From NCBI GenBank assembly GCA_020354275.1, contig CP070645.1, positions 205,142-216,370 of the forward strand: a stretch of 11,229 nucleotides of DNA, written 5' to 3'. Positions 1 through 6,184 of this stretch are shown here, one piece after another. This DNA is from Dehalococcoidales bacterium (GTDB lineage: Bacteria > Chloroflexota > Dehalococcoidia > Dehalococcoidales > UBA2162). The notes under the pieces were generated by a model. That model was given only the letters and a program-made list of their open reading frames with translations, had not been told where the DNA came from and searched no databases. How positions within the stretch are numbered: the stretch's first letter is position 1; the number at the start of each line of letters is the position of its first letter. The position numbers and the translations under genes are program-made.

Positions 1-2468
1 ATTCTAACGTTGGTAGCTATGATATATGTGCAGTTGCCTTCTCTCCCAGCTTTGCCATAGACCGTCAACTGGTAGCGGTTGTCACCGATGAGACAGACAC
101 CATGGTTACCACCAAAACCGGCAATCTTGGCTGGGCGGCACTCACCGGTGACGCTATCATCAACAGCATAGCCCCGCAAACAGTAGCCATTGCCTTTTCC
201 GAGGACTATAACGCCTCGGCAGGCAGTAATACTTTCTTTGTAGCTATTGATGGTGGCAGTGATAATGGCGATGTCTACCTGGTAAACAGCCTGCCAGTAC
301 CGAGTAACTCAGTAGCTACCGACCTCAATATCGGCTCAGCCTACAACCTAAGTAATATCGATGTTACCAGCCTGGTTATTAGTGGAAACGCTACATCGAT
401 GACGCTAATAGCCGGATCGGCCGGCAGCACCGAGGTATATACCAGCACCGATTACGGACTCAACTGGACACGAAGCTTGAAACAACCAACCGGGCAATCT
501 CAGACCAGTCTGTGCCTGGCACCCGACTTCGCTCATAGCGGCCTAGCCTATGCAGCCACCAGCGGCACCGAAAGCGCTTTTTCCTGCACCACAGATGGCG
601 GGGGCACCTGGAACCAATCCGGACTCATTGACACCGCCATCAACTCTATTCTGGATCTCGCGGTTTCACCCAAATATAACCAAGACAGCACAATTCTTAT
701 TGTTACCTTCGATAGCACTCATACCGAACACAGCCTTTGGCTAAGCCTGGATGGTGCCATCAAATGGCAAAGGGTGTTTACCGATACTCTGGCCTCGGCC
801 GACAGCATTAACCGGGTAGAAGTTCCCCCAGATTACGGCAATACCTCTCAGACGGTTTATCTGACGGGGAGTAACGGTTCTGGCTCAGTAATACTGAAAT
901 CGGTCAACAACGGGCAAACATTTACATCGCAGCCGGTCCCGTTCTCTATTGACACCTGGGCAATGGCTGATAGTAACAGGCTGTTTCTGTGCAGCTATAA
1001 TGGCAGCCACGGCCTGGTCCACCAGACAATAAACAACGGGTTACTATATCCTACCGCAACCGTGGCGGGAAACCTTCCCCTGAAATCAATAGCCCTTTCG
1101 CCTAACTATCAGAACGATAGGACCCTGCTGATAGGAGATACCAGTGGTTATGTCTACTGGTCAAACGATGACGACGGGTCGTTTAAGCTGTTACCCCCAT
1201 ATGCAACCTCGCCGCCCTTAAGCGGCAACATCCTGGTCGCATTTGATCCCGGGTTCAGCAGTAACAGAGTTGTCTATGCCGCCAGTGATGTCACCGCCAC
1301 CGAAAACAGCAACGAACGCATCTACCGGTTTACTATTGGCAAGAGTTATGCCTGGCAAAGCATAGACCCCACCCTTCCCGTGGGCAGTGTTCTCAGCCAG
1401 CTGGTGGTCTCACCTGATGGGATATTGTATGCAGCTAACTCCCAAGCAGTTGATGCCGTTAGTAAAGAGGGGGGAATAGAGCGTTCACTGAACCCGACCT
1501 ACCCTCTGGGACCGAGTTTTGAGACGGTAATCCACGGTCTCAGCGATGGAGCCACCCTGACCGGACTATGGCTGAGAGATAACCAGCTATGGTCGATTGA
1601 CGCTACTAACCAAACCATAATGACCTATATCGACAGTCTGACACGGCCAGTTACCCTTACCACACCACTCGATAAGGCACCGGGGTTCAGCACCACCGGT
1701 GCTGGCCTGGACTGGGAAAGCGTGAAAGGCGCTACCCAGTACCAGTGGCAGATGGACTGTGACAACAATTTCTCATCAGTACCCTATGGTTTTGATGGCA
1801 TCACCAGCAGTAGCAATACTCCCCTGCCAGCACTGGACCTGGCGACCACCTACTACTGGAGGGTAAGAGTGACTGATCCGGTAAAAAGCCGGTGGTCAGC
1901 TACCTGGTCTTTCACCACCTACCTCGGCTCCGCTGTCGCCGCCCCTGAACTCTACATTCCGGAAGCAGGGGCTAGAGGAGTGCTGGTTAATCCGGTCTTT
2001 CAGTGGAGCGCCATTGCTGGAGCGGACAGCTATGAGTTACTGGTATCAGAAAACGTTTCTTTTGCCAACCCGTTAATTATGAAGATTCATAACAATGCCC
2101 TGCCGGTTACCGCCTGGCAGAGCGATATTGGCCTTTCTGCCAATACCACCTACTATTGGAAGGTCAGAGCTACTGGTTCTAATAGTTACAGCGCCTGGAG
2201 CGCTGTCAGCGTATTTACAACTGCGCCATCTCAAACACAAACACCAGTACTGGCTGACCTCCCATCAGCAGCATCTTCAACAGAACCTTCATCACCACAG
2301 CTGTCACTATCGTCAGAGCTGCAATCAGCAGCCCAACAATCCCCGGTAGTATCAGTCGATTTCTCTATACCCGTCTGGGTAATGTACCTGGCTGTCTCCC
2401 TGCTGCTGGTCATAGTGCTGTTACTGGTTACCATGGTGGTACTGGTGGTAGCCATGAAAAGGCCCTGA
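1..2468 (+). CDS. BNR/Asp-box beta-propeller surface protein with Fn3-like domains and C-terminal membrane anchor (5' partial)
   Basis: The reading frame is open from the first full codon at base 3 to the TGA at 2466-2468 (821 residues visible), so the gene begins outside the window and the ATG at 102 is internal. The first two thirds (to about base 1640) consist of repeats of about 50-70 residues. Each starts with a motif like SPxYxxDxTLL, and several carry Asp-box-like turns: STDYGLNW (444-467), TTDGGGTW (588-611), and more degenerate SLDGAIKW (744-767), SVNNGQTF (900-923) and SNDDDGSF (1161-1184). This is typical of BNR/sialidase-type beta-propellers. Two Fn3-like domains follow (about 1647-1920 and 1940-2223), each with a TTYYW[RK]V strand and ending in FTT. 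Then come a Ser/Pro/Gln-rich linker (about 2226-2358) and one hydrophobic helix (about 2368-2456) ending in MKRP. The layout predicts an extracellular protein held by its C-terminus. Propellers without catalytic residues usually bind or build structure, so no enzymatic role is assigned. An S-layer or cell-wall role is inferred by analogy with a Dehalococcoides BNR-repeat protein. Confidence 0.85.
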   Translation, partial: SNVGSYDICAVAFSPSFAIDRQLVAVVTDETDTMVTTKTGNLGWAALTGDAIINSIAPQTVAIAFSEDYNASAGSNTFFVAIDGGSDNGDVYLVNSLPVPSNSVATDLNIGSAYNLSNIDVTSLVISGNATSMTLIAGSAGSTEVYTSTDYGLNWTRSLKQPTGQSQTSLCLAPDFAHSGLAYAATSGTESAFSCTTDGGGTWNQSGLIDTAINSILDLAVSPKYNQDSTILIVTFDSTHTEHSLWLSLDGAIKWQRVFTDTLASADSINRVEVPPDYGNTSQTVYLTGSNGSGSVILKSVNNGQTFTSQPVPFSIDTWAMADSNRLFLCSYNGSHGLVHQTINNGLLYPTATVAGNLPLKSIALSPNYQNDRTLLIGDTSGYVYWSNDDDGSFKLLPPYATSPPLSGNILVAFDPGFSSNRVVYAASDVTATENSNERIYRFTIGKSYAWQSIDPTLPVGSVLSQLVVSPDGILYAANSQAVDAVSKEGGIERSLNPTYPLGPSFETVIHGLSDGATLTGLWLRDNQLWSIDATNQTIMTYIDSLTRPVTLTTPLDKAPGFSTTGAGLDWESVKGATQYQWQMDCDNNFSSVPYGFDGITSSSNTPLPALDLATTYYWRVRVTDPVKSRWSATWSFTTYLGSAVAAPELYIPEAGARGVLVNPVFQWSAIAGADSYELLVSENVSFANPLIMKIHNNALPVTAWQSDIGLSANTTYYWKVRATGSNSYSAWSAVSVFTTAPSQTQTPVLADLPSAASSTEPSSPQLSLSSELQSAAQQSPVVSVDFSIPVWVMYLAVSLLLVIVLLLVTMVVLVVAMKRP

Positions 2469-2641
2469 ACCACATATAAAGCCAACAGGGTTACAATATT
2501 GACGTACTTCTCAGGTTGCAGTTATACTTTTTAATGTTACTATCATCATGTGCAACGAAGCTATATCTACCTCACCCTTATGGCAGCCAATTTGCCACCG
2601 CAAGCGGGAACCTTGGCTATACCTGAATAGAGAGGCTGTTC
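2469..2641. other. Intergenic region between surface protein and first MFS gene
   Basis: This 173-base gap holds a candidate promoter at 2499-2528 and the ribosome binding site of the downstream transporter (AGAGG, 2631-2635). I see no coding frame, no strong hairpin and no T-tract terminator after the surface-protein stop. Confidence 0.6.
2499..2528 (+). promoter_or_regulatory. Candidate sigma-70-type promoter for the first MFS gene
   Basis: TTGACG (2499-2504) and TATACT (2523-2528) are separated by 18 bases, and each hexamer matches consensus at 5 of 6 positions. The predicted transcript would start near 2535 and carry a leader of about 105 bases before the TTG start at 2642. The prediction comes from sequence match alone. 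Confidence 0.5.
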
Positions 2642-3961
2642 TTGATTAAGAGACGAAGGTTCCCCAAGATATTCTTCGGCTGGTGGACAGTTTTAGCCTG
2701 CGGAGTTGTCGCCCTCATCGGGCACGGTTACAACGCCTACGGTATTTCAGCACTGTTTAAGCCAATATCTACCGAACTCGATTTCAACCGCACGGTAACC
2801 TCTGTTGCCAGCAGTATCGGGCGGCTCGAGGGTGGATTCGAAGCGCCTTTGACGGGATGGATTACGGATAAATACGGCCCGAGATGGATAATTATCTTCG
2901 GTATCTGCCTTATCAGCACCAGCCTGATACTGATGAACTGGATAAATACCCTCTGGCAATACTACCTGGTCTGGGGAATCATGCTGGGAACGGGATGTAA
3001 TATCGCCCTGACCCTGCCGGGAGACGTGGCAATATCAAACTGGTTCGTCAGGAAAAGGGGGCTTGCCCTGAGCATCAAATGGGTATTTTCCGGACTTTCC
3101 GGCGTGCTGGTATTGCCCCTGATTGCCTTGATGATTAAATATCAGGACTGGCGTACGGCCTGTGTCGCCGGTGGCATAGCCATGGCTGTCATCGGTCTGC
3201 CCCTCACCCTGTTATTTGTCAAACAACGGCGGCCGGAGTACTACGGTATGCTCCCTGATGGTGCTACCGTGGAGGAAGAAACTGTTGATACAGAACAGAT
3301 GATTGACCAGGGTGCCGAATATGCCGCCGAGTTTGGGGAGATAGAATTCACCGCCCGGCAGGCAATGAGAACACCCGCCTACTGGCTGATGATACTAGTG
3401 CAGGCGATACACGGTCTGGTTGCCCCGGTCATGAGTATCCACTGCATACCATTCCTGACCGACAGGGGAATCGATCCCCTGGTAGCTGCCGGTATGATGG
3501 CGATAATGCTCACCGCCAGCATTCCAGCAAGGTTCGTCGGCGGTTTTATAGCCGACCGCATCAGTACCGGAAATCTGCGGTTCCTCATGGGGGTGGTTTA
3601 CTTCCTGCAGGCCATCGGCATCACCATCTTCCTGCTTAACCAGACGGTGGCCATGATTTATGTCTGGTTTATTCTCTACGGTATCGGGCATGGCGCCAGC
3701 CTGACAATAAACAACCTGATGAGAGCACGCTACTTCGGCCGTAAAGCCCTGGGCTCAATCCGTGGTTCTTCAATGATGTTTATGACACCTGTCGGAGTGG
3801 TAGCCCCAATATACGCCGGCTGGGTATATGACACCACCGGCAATTACCTTAACGCCTTCATTCTGTTTGCCGGGTTGCTGGCCTTATCTGCCGCCATCTT
3901 CCCCTTTGTTAAACCGCCCAAACCGCCAGCCAAGGTCACCGATATCCGCCAGATTCTATAA
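2642..3961 (+). CDS. MFS transporter, OFA/monocarboxylate-like (tandem copy 1)
   Basis: This is a 439-residue polytopic membrane protein, the normal size for a 12-helix major facilitator. Helix 1 follows a basic N-terminus (IKRRR) and the FFGWWTV signature. The helix 2-3 loop carries MFS motif A as GWITDKYGPRW (residues 72-82). The RKRGLALSI (138-146) and RYFGRKALGSI (364-374) segments and the QRRPEYYG.LPDG stretch before the central loop (about 195-207) are typical of oxalate/formate-antiporter-type carriers. A second motif-A-like loop, GGFIADR, lies at 300-306. The start is TTG at 2642, 6 bases after AGAGG, and an in-frame stop at 2624 rules out an upstream extension. The family usually moves small carboxylates or related organic anions across the cytoplasmic membrane, but the substrate cannot be read from the sequence. 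Its close paralogue lies immediately downstream. Confidence 0.88.
   Translation: MIKRRRFPKIFFGWWTVLACGVVALIGHGYNAYGISALFKPISTELDFNRTVTSVASSIGRLEGGFEAPLTGWITDKYGPRWIIIFGICLISTSLILMNWINTLWQYYLVWGIMLGTGCNIALTLPGDVAISNWFVRKRGLALSIKWVFSGLSGVLVLPLIALMIKYQDWRTACVAGGIAMAVIGLPLTLLFVKQRRPEYYGMLPDGATVEEETVDTEQMIDQGAEYAAEFGEIEFTARQAMRTPAYWLMILVQAIHGLVAPVMSIHCIPFLTDRGIDPLVAAGMMAIMLTASIPARFVGGFIADRISTGNLRFLMGVVYFLQAIGITIFLLNQTVAMIYVWFILYGIGHGASLTINNLMRARYFGRKALGSIRGSSMMFMTPVGVVAPIYAGWVYDTTGNYLNAFILFAGLLALSAAIFPFVKPPKPPAKVTDIRQIL
2909..2944 (+). repeat. 36-bp exact direct repeat, copy 1 (partner 4320-4355)
   Basis: All 36 bases match 4320-4355. The tract encodes LISTSLILMNWI, the start of a membrane helix, in both transporter paralogues. 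It marks their common origin, and identity at the wobble positions is greater than protein conservation alone requires. Confidence 0.9.
3032..3063 (+). repeat. 32-bp exact direct repeat, copy 1 (partner 4443-4474)
   Basis: All 32 bases match 4443-4474. The tract encodes the conserved ISNWFVRKRG region of both paralogous transporters. Confidence 0.9.
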
Positions 3962-3988
3962 GGCATAGACCACCATCCAGCCATAACC

Positions 3989-4017
3989 TTTACAAACCAT
4001 CCCGGATAGTATATTAT
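3989..4017 (+). promoter_or_regulatory. Candidate promoter for the second MFS gene
   Basis: TTTACA (3989-3994) and TATTAT (4012-4017) are separated by exactly 17 bases, each matching consensus at 5 of 6 positions. The predicted start near 4024 gives a leader of about 29 bases before the ATG at 4053. This argues against translation from the upstream TTG at 4026, which would sit at the very 5' end of the mRNA. It also suggests the second transporter can be expressed separately from the first. Confidence 0.6.
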
Positions 4018-4052
4018 CCCGTCTATTGCATATTTTCAGGAATGGTGCTGCT

Positions 4053-5378
4053 ATGGCTGTCAAAAGAAAAACCCCCAGGATATTCCCCGGCTGGTGGACA
4101 GTCCTCACCGGCGGGATCATCGCCCTCTGGGGGCACGTCTTCCATACCTACGGCTTTTCAGCGTTATTCAAGCCGATTGCCGCCGAACTGGGTTTCAGCC
4201 GGGCAGTAACCTCAGCAGCATCCAGCATCAGAAACTTCCAGGGCAGCTTCGAAGCGCCGCTGGTAGGCTGGATTACCGACCGCTTCGGCCCGAAATGGAT
4301 GGTCATTGGGGGCGTACTGCTTATCAGCACCAGCCTGATACTGATGAACTGGATAGAATCGAGGTGGGGTTATTACCTGGTCTGGGGAGTGATGCTGGGG
4401 ACCGGTGCCCAGATGGCGCTGTTCCTGCCCATAGATGTGGCGATATCAAACTGGTTCGTCAGGAAAAGGGGGCTGGCACTGAGTATCAAATACGTTCTCT
4501 CCGGGCTGGCCGGCATGCTGGTACTACCGCTGGTGGCCTGGCTGATAAACACCCGGGAGTGGCGGATGACCTGTGTTATCGGCGGGGTAGTAATGGCTGC
4601 CATCGGCCTGCCCCTGGCCTGGTTTTTCATCAGGCAGCGCCGGCCGGAGTACTACGGACTGCTACCCGACGGGGCCACAGTTGAAGAGGAAGCAGAAAAC
4701 ACCGACACCAGGCAGATGATTGACCGTGGCGTCGAGTACGCCGCCCAGGTCGAGGAGGTAGAATTTACCCTGCGGCAAGCCCTGAAAACACGCACCTACT
4801 GGCTGATATTTCTCATCGGGGTCCTCCCTGACCTGGTGTACCCTGTGATGGGCATCCACGTTATACCCTTCCTCACCGACCGGGGTATAGACCCCCTGGT
4901 AGCCGCTGGCATGATGGCCATAATGGTCACGGCGGGCATTCCCGCCAGGTTTGTCGGTGGCTTCATCGCCGACCGTGTCCGGCGGGACCACCTGCGCTAC
5001 CTGCTGGGAGTAATACCGCTGGTGCAGGCACTGGGCCTGGGCATTTTCCTGTTGAACCAGACCACGGCCATGATCTATGTCTGGTTTGTCCTCTGGGGAA
5101 CCGGCTTCGGGGCCAACCTGACCATCGGCACCGCGGTAATGGTGCGTTACTTCGGCAGGAAGGCTTACGGTTCGATTGACGGTAGCTATGCGATACTCTA
5201 TCTACCGGTTGGCGTCATCGCCCCAATCTATATCGGCTGGTTATATGACACCCACGGCAGCTATATGCTGGCTTTTACCTTACTGGCAATATCACTGACC
5301 GTTACCGGAATCCTCTTCCCCTTTATCAAACCACCCAAACCACCGCCCAAAATCACCGATGTACGTCAGGTTTTCTAG
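4053..5378 (+). CDS. MFS transporter, OFA/monocarboxylate-like (tandem copy 2)
   Basis: This 441-residue major facilitator is a paralogue of the preceding gene. I chose the ATG at 4053 because AGGAA lies 10 bases upstream (4038-4042), a promoter ends only about 35 bases before it, and from this Met the protein aligns with copy 1 without gaps through residue 210. By hand count 140 of those 210 residues are identical. An in-frame TTG at 4026 would add nine residues. Features include the FPGWWTV entry to helix 1, motif A as GWITDRFGPKW (72-82), RKRGLALSI (138-146), QRRPEYYGLLPDG (195-207), GGFIADR in the second half and RYFGRKAYGSI near helix 11. The central loop and the segment around IGVLPDLVYPVMG differ from copy 1, so the substrates may differ. 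The substrate is unknown. It is convergent with the hydrolase gene downstream. Confidence 0.88.
   Translation: MAVKRKTPRIFPGWWTVLTGGIIALWGHVFHTYGFSALFKPIAAELGFSRAVTSAASSIRNFQGSFEAPLVGWITDRFGPKWMVIGGVLLISTSLILMNWIESRWGYYLVWGVMLGTGAQMALFLPIDVAISNWFVRKRGLALSIKYVLSGLAGMLVLPLVAWLINTREWRMTCVIGGVVMAAIGLPLAWFFIRQRRPEYYGLLPDGATVEEEAENTDTRQMIDRGVEYAAQVEEVEFTLRQALKTRTYWLIFLIGVLPDLVYPVMGIHVIPFLTDRGIDPLVAAGMMAIMVTAGIPARFVGGFIADRVRRDHLRYLLGVIPLVQALGLGIFLLNQTTAMIYVWFVLWGTGFGANLTIGTAVMVRYFGRKAYGSIDGSYAILYLPVGVIAPIYIGWLYDTHGSYMLAFTLLAISLTVTGILFPFIKPPKPPPKITDVRQVF
4320..4355 (+). repeat. 36-bp exact direct repeat, copy 2 (partner 2909-2944)
   Basis: This is the second copy of the identical tract in the paralogous transporter. 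Its equivalent position within the gene (codons 90-101) supports tandem gene duplication. Confidence 0.9.
4443..4474 (+). repeat. 32-bp exact direct repeat, copy 2 (partner 3032-3063)
   Basis: This is the second copy of the identical tract over the RKRG motif. The offset between copies (1411 bases) is the same as for the 36-bp pair, as expected from gap-free paralogues. Confidence 0.9.
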
Positions 5379-5420
5379 GGAAGTGGCCAGTACGGCCTGC
5401 CGGTGATAATTCGGCCCCGG

Positions 5421-6053
5421 TTAGTAATCTAGCAGAAAGACCTGGGTGGTCAGGGGCAGGTTACCCTTGTTAAATGACAGTTTGGCCTGAGGGCTGACCT
5501 CTTTTATCCCCATCTCCTTGAGAAAGCGGTCTACCGGCTCCAGGTCTCGCCGAATTGTGTCTGTTTTATAGTGCATCGGGACTACTACCTTGGGTGTCAG
5601 TTGCCTTACAACTTCAGCAGCTACCGTAGCATCTATGGTTGATACCCCGCCGACCGGTACCATTAAAACGTCCACCTCATCAATCCCATCTGACCGTTCG
5701 GTGGAAAGTACGTGCCCCAAATCGCCAAGATGGCAGACCGATATCTCGTCTATGTCCATGACGTAGACCGTGTTTTTGCCCTTTCGGTTGCCGCCCTCGT
5801 CATCGTGAAAGGTGGCCATACCTATAATTAGGACATTGTTGATTTCATACTCACCGGGCCCGGCAACCCGCCTCGGGTCACCGTCAATGCCCTCAAAATA
5901 GGAATGGCCGGGGTGTTGATGGCTTATGGTTACGATATCTGCCGAACGCTTGCCCAGTGAGTAGCCCAGGTCCGGTGCATAGGGATCGGTTATAATAGTG
6001 GCCTGACTACCCTTGATCTGGAAACAGGAGTGACCCAACCATTTGATCTCCAT
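5421..6053 (-). CDS. Metallo-beta-lactamase-fold metal-dependent hydrolase (UPF0173/COG2220-like)
   Basis: This 210-residue cytoplasmic protein has the order of a compact MBL-fold hydrolase. It starts MEIKWLGHSCF with the GHSCF signature of the COG2220/UPF0173 group. The metal loop SHQHPGH (44-50) supplies His45, His47 and His50. A further His lies in TFHDD (83), HLGD gives His108 and Asp111, and PMHYKTD gives His161. The usual HxHxDH motif has Gly49 in place of Asp, so the second metal site may be altered. No signal peptide or membrane segment is visible. Family members hydrolyse varied phosphoester, thioester or lactone-like substrates and this substrate is unknown. The ATG at 6053 agrees with the usual family N-terminus. 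No proper ribosome binding site precedes it, but an extended -10 element lies 7 bases upstream. The gene is divergent from hrcA and convergent with the second transporter. Confidence 0.85.
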   Translation of the reverse strand: MEIKWLGHSCFQIKGSQATIITDPYAPDLGYSLGKRSADIVTISHQHPGHSYFEGIDGDPRRVAGPGEYEINNVLIIGMATFHDDEGGNRKGKNTVYVMDIDEISVCHLGDLGHVLSTERSDGIDEVDVLMVPVGGVSTIDATVAAEVVRQLTPKVVVPMHYKTDTIRRDLEPVDRFLKEMGIKEVSPQAKLSFNKGNLPLTTQVFLLDY

Positions 6054-6060
6054 TTCTTAC

Positions 6061-6069
6061 ACTATAGCA
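6061..6069 (-). promoter_or_regulatory. Extended -10 promoter for the MBL hydrolase, probably leaderless
   Basis: Read on the minus strand, TGCTATAGT (6069 to 6061) is an extended -10 element, TGn followed by a hexamer matching TATAAT at 5 of 6 positions. Only GTAAGAA (7 bases) separates it from the ATG, so transcription would start at or next to the A of the start codon. The -35 region (TTGCTC, 6090-6085) is weak, as is common with extended -10 promoters. Confidence 0.5.
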
Positions 6070-6111
6070 TGGCTGGCATTGCCCGAGCAATATCAACAGT
6101 AATACCGTCCC

Positions 6112-6141
6112 TTGACAAAGAGTGCTCAGAAATGCTAAAAA
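6112..6141 (+). promoter_or_regulatory. Candidate promoter of the hrcA-grpE-dnaK-dnaJ operon
   Basis: A perfect -35 box, TTGACA (6112-6117), is followed after 18 bases by TAAAAA (6136-6141), preceded by TGC as in an extended -10 element. The -10 box is imperfect and its exact register is uncertain. The predicted start near 6148 falls inside the operator at 6146-6172, so a bound repressor would cover the transcription start. Confidence 0.6.
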
Positions 6142-6145
6142 TATG

Positions 6146-6172
6146 TTAGCAGTCTAGGCTTTAGACTGCTAA
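6146..6172 (+). promoter_or_regulatory. CIRCE-type HrcA operator with variant arms
   Basis: TTAGCAGTC (6146-6154), nine bases, then GACTGCTAA (6164-6172) form a perfect inverted repeat. Symmetry extends inward to 11-base arms with a 5-base centre (GGCTT). The 9-9-9 geometry, TTAGCA/TGCTAA ends and position in front of hrcA match the CIRCE element, the binding site of HrcA. The consensus CIRCE arms are TTAGCACTC and GAGTGCTAA, so one base differs in each arm and the two changes are complementary. In the transcript most of this sequence would form a hairpin just before the GGAGG ribosome binding site. Confidence 0.85.
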
Positions 6173-6174
6173 GT

Positions 6175-6179
6175 GGAGG
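6175..6179 (+). promoter_or_regulatory. hrcA: Ribosome binding site that fixes the hrcA start
   Basis: GGAGG lies 5 bases before the ATG at 6185. The in-frame GTG at 6173 overlaps this site and directly abuts the operator, so it is unlikely to be the true start. Starting at 6185 also gives the usual HrcA N-terminus beginning ML. Confidence 0.8.
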
Positions 6180-6184
6180 CTGAA

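Noticed and set aside
102..104. ATG as the start of the surface-protein gene
   Set aside because: The same frame stays open back to base 3 and already encodes a propeller-type motif (VAFSPSFAIDRQLVAVV), so the Met is internal.
4026..4028. TTG as the start of the second transporter
   Set aside because: It has no ribosome binding site, would lie at the predicted transcript 5' end, and breaks the N-terminal match with the paralogue.
4094..4684. 196-codon plus-strand frame inside the second transporter
   Set aside because: It is an alternate frame of the membrane-protein gene, with no hydrophobic pattern or family motif.
5379..5420. Possible bidirectional terminator between the second transporter and the hydrolase
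   Set aside because: Only short 4-bp GC pairings exist (for example GGCC at 5385-5388 and 5394-5397), with no T-tract on either strand.
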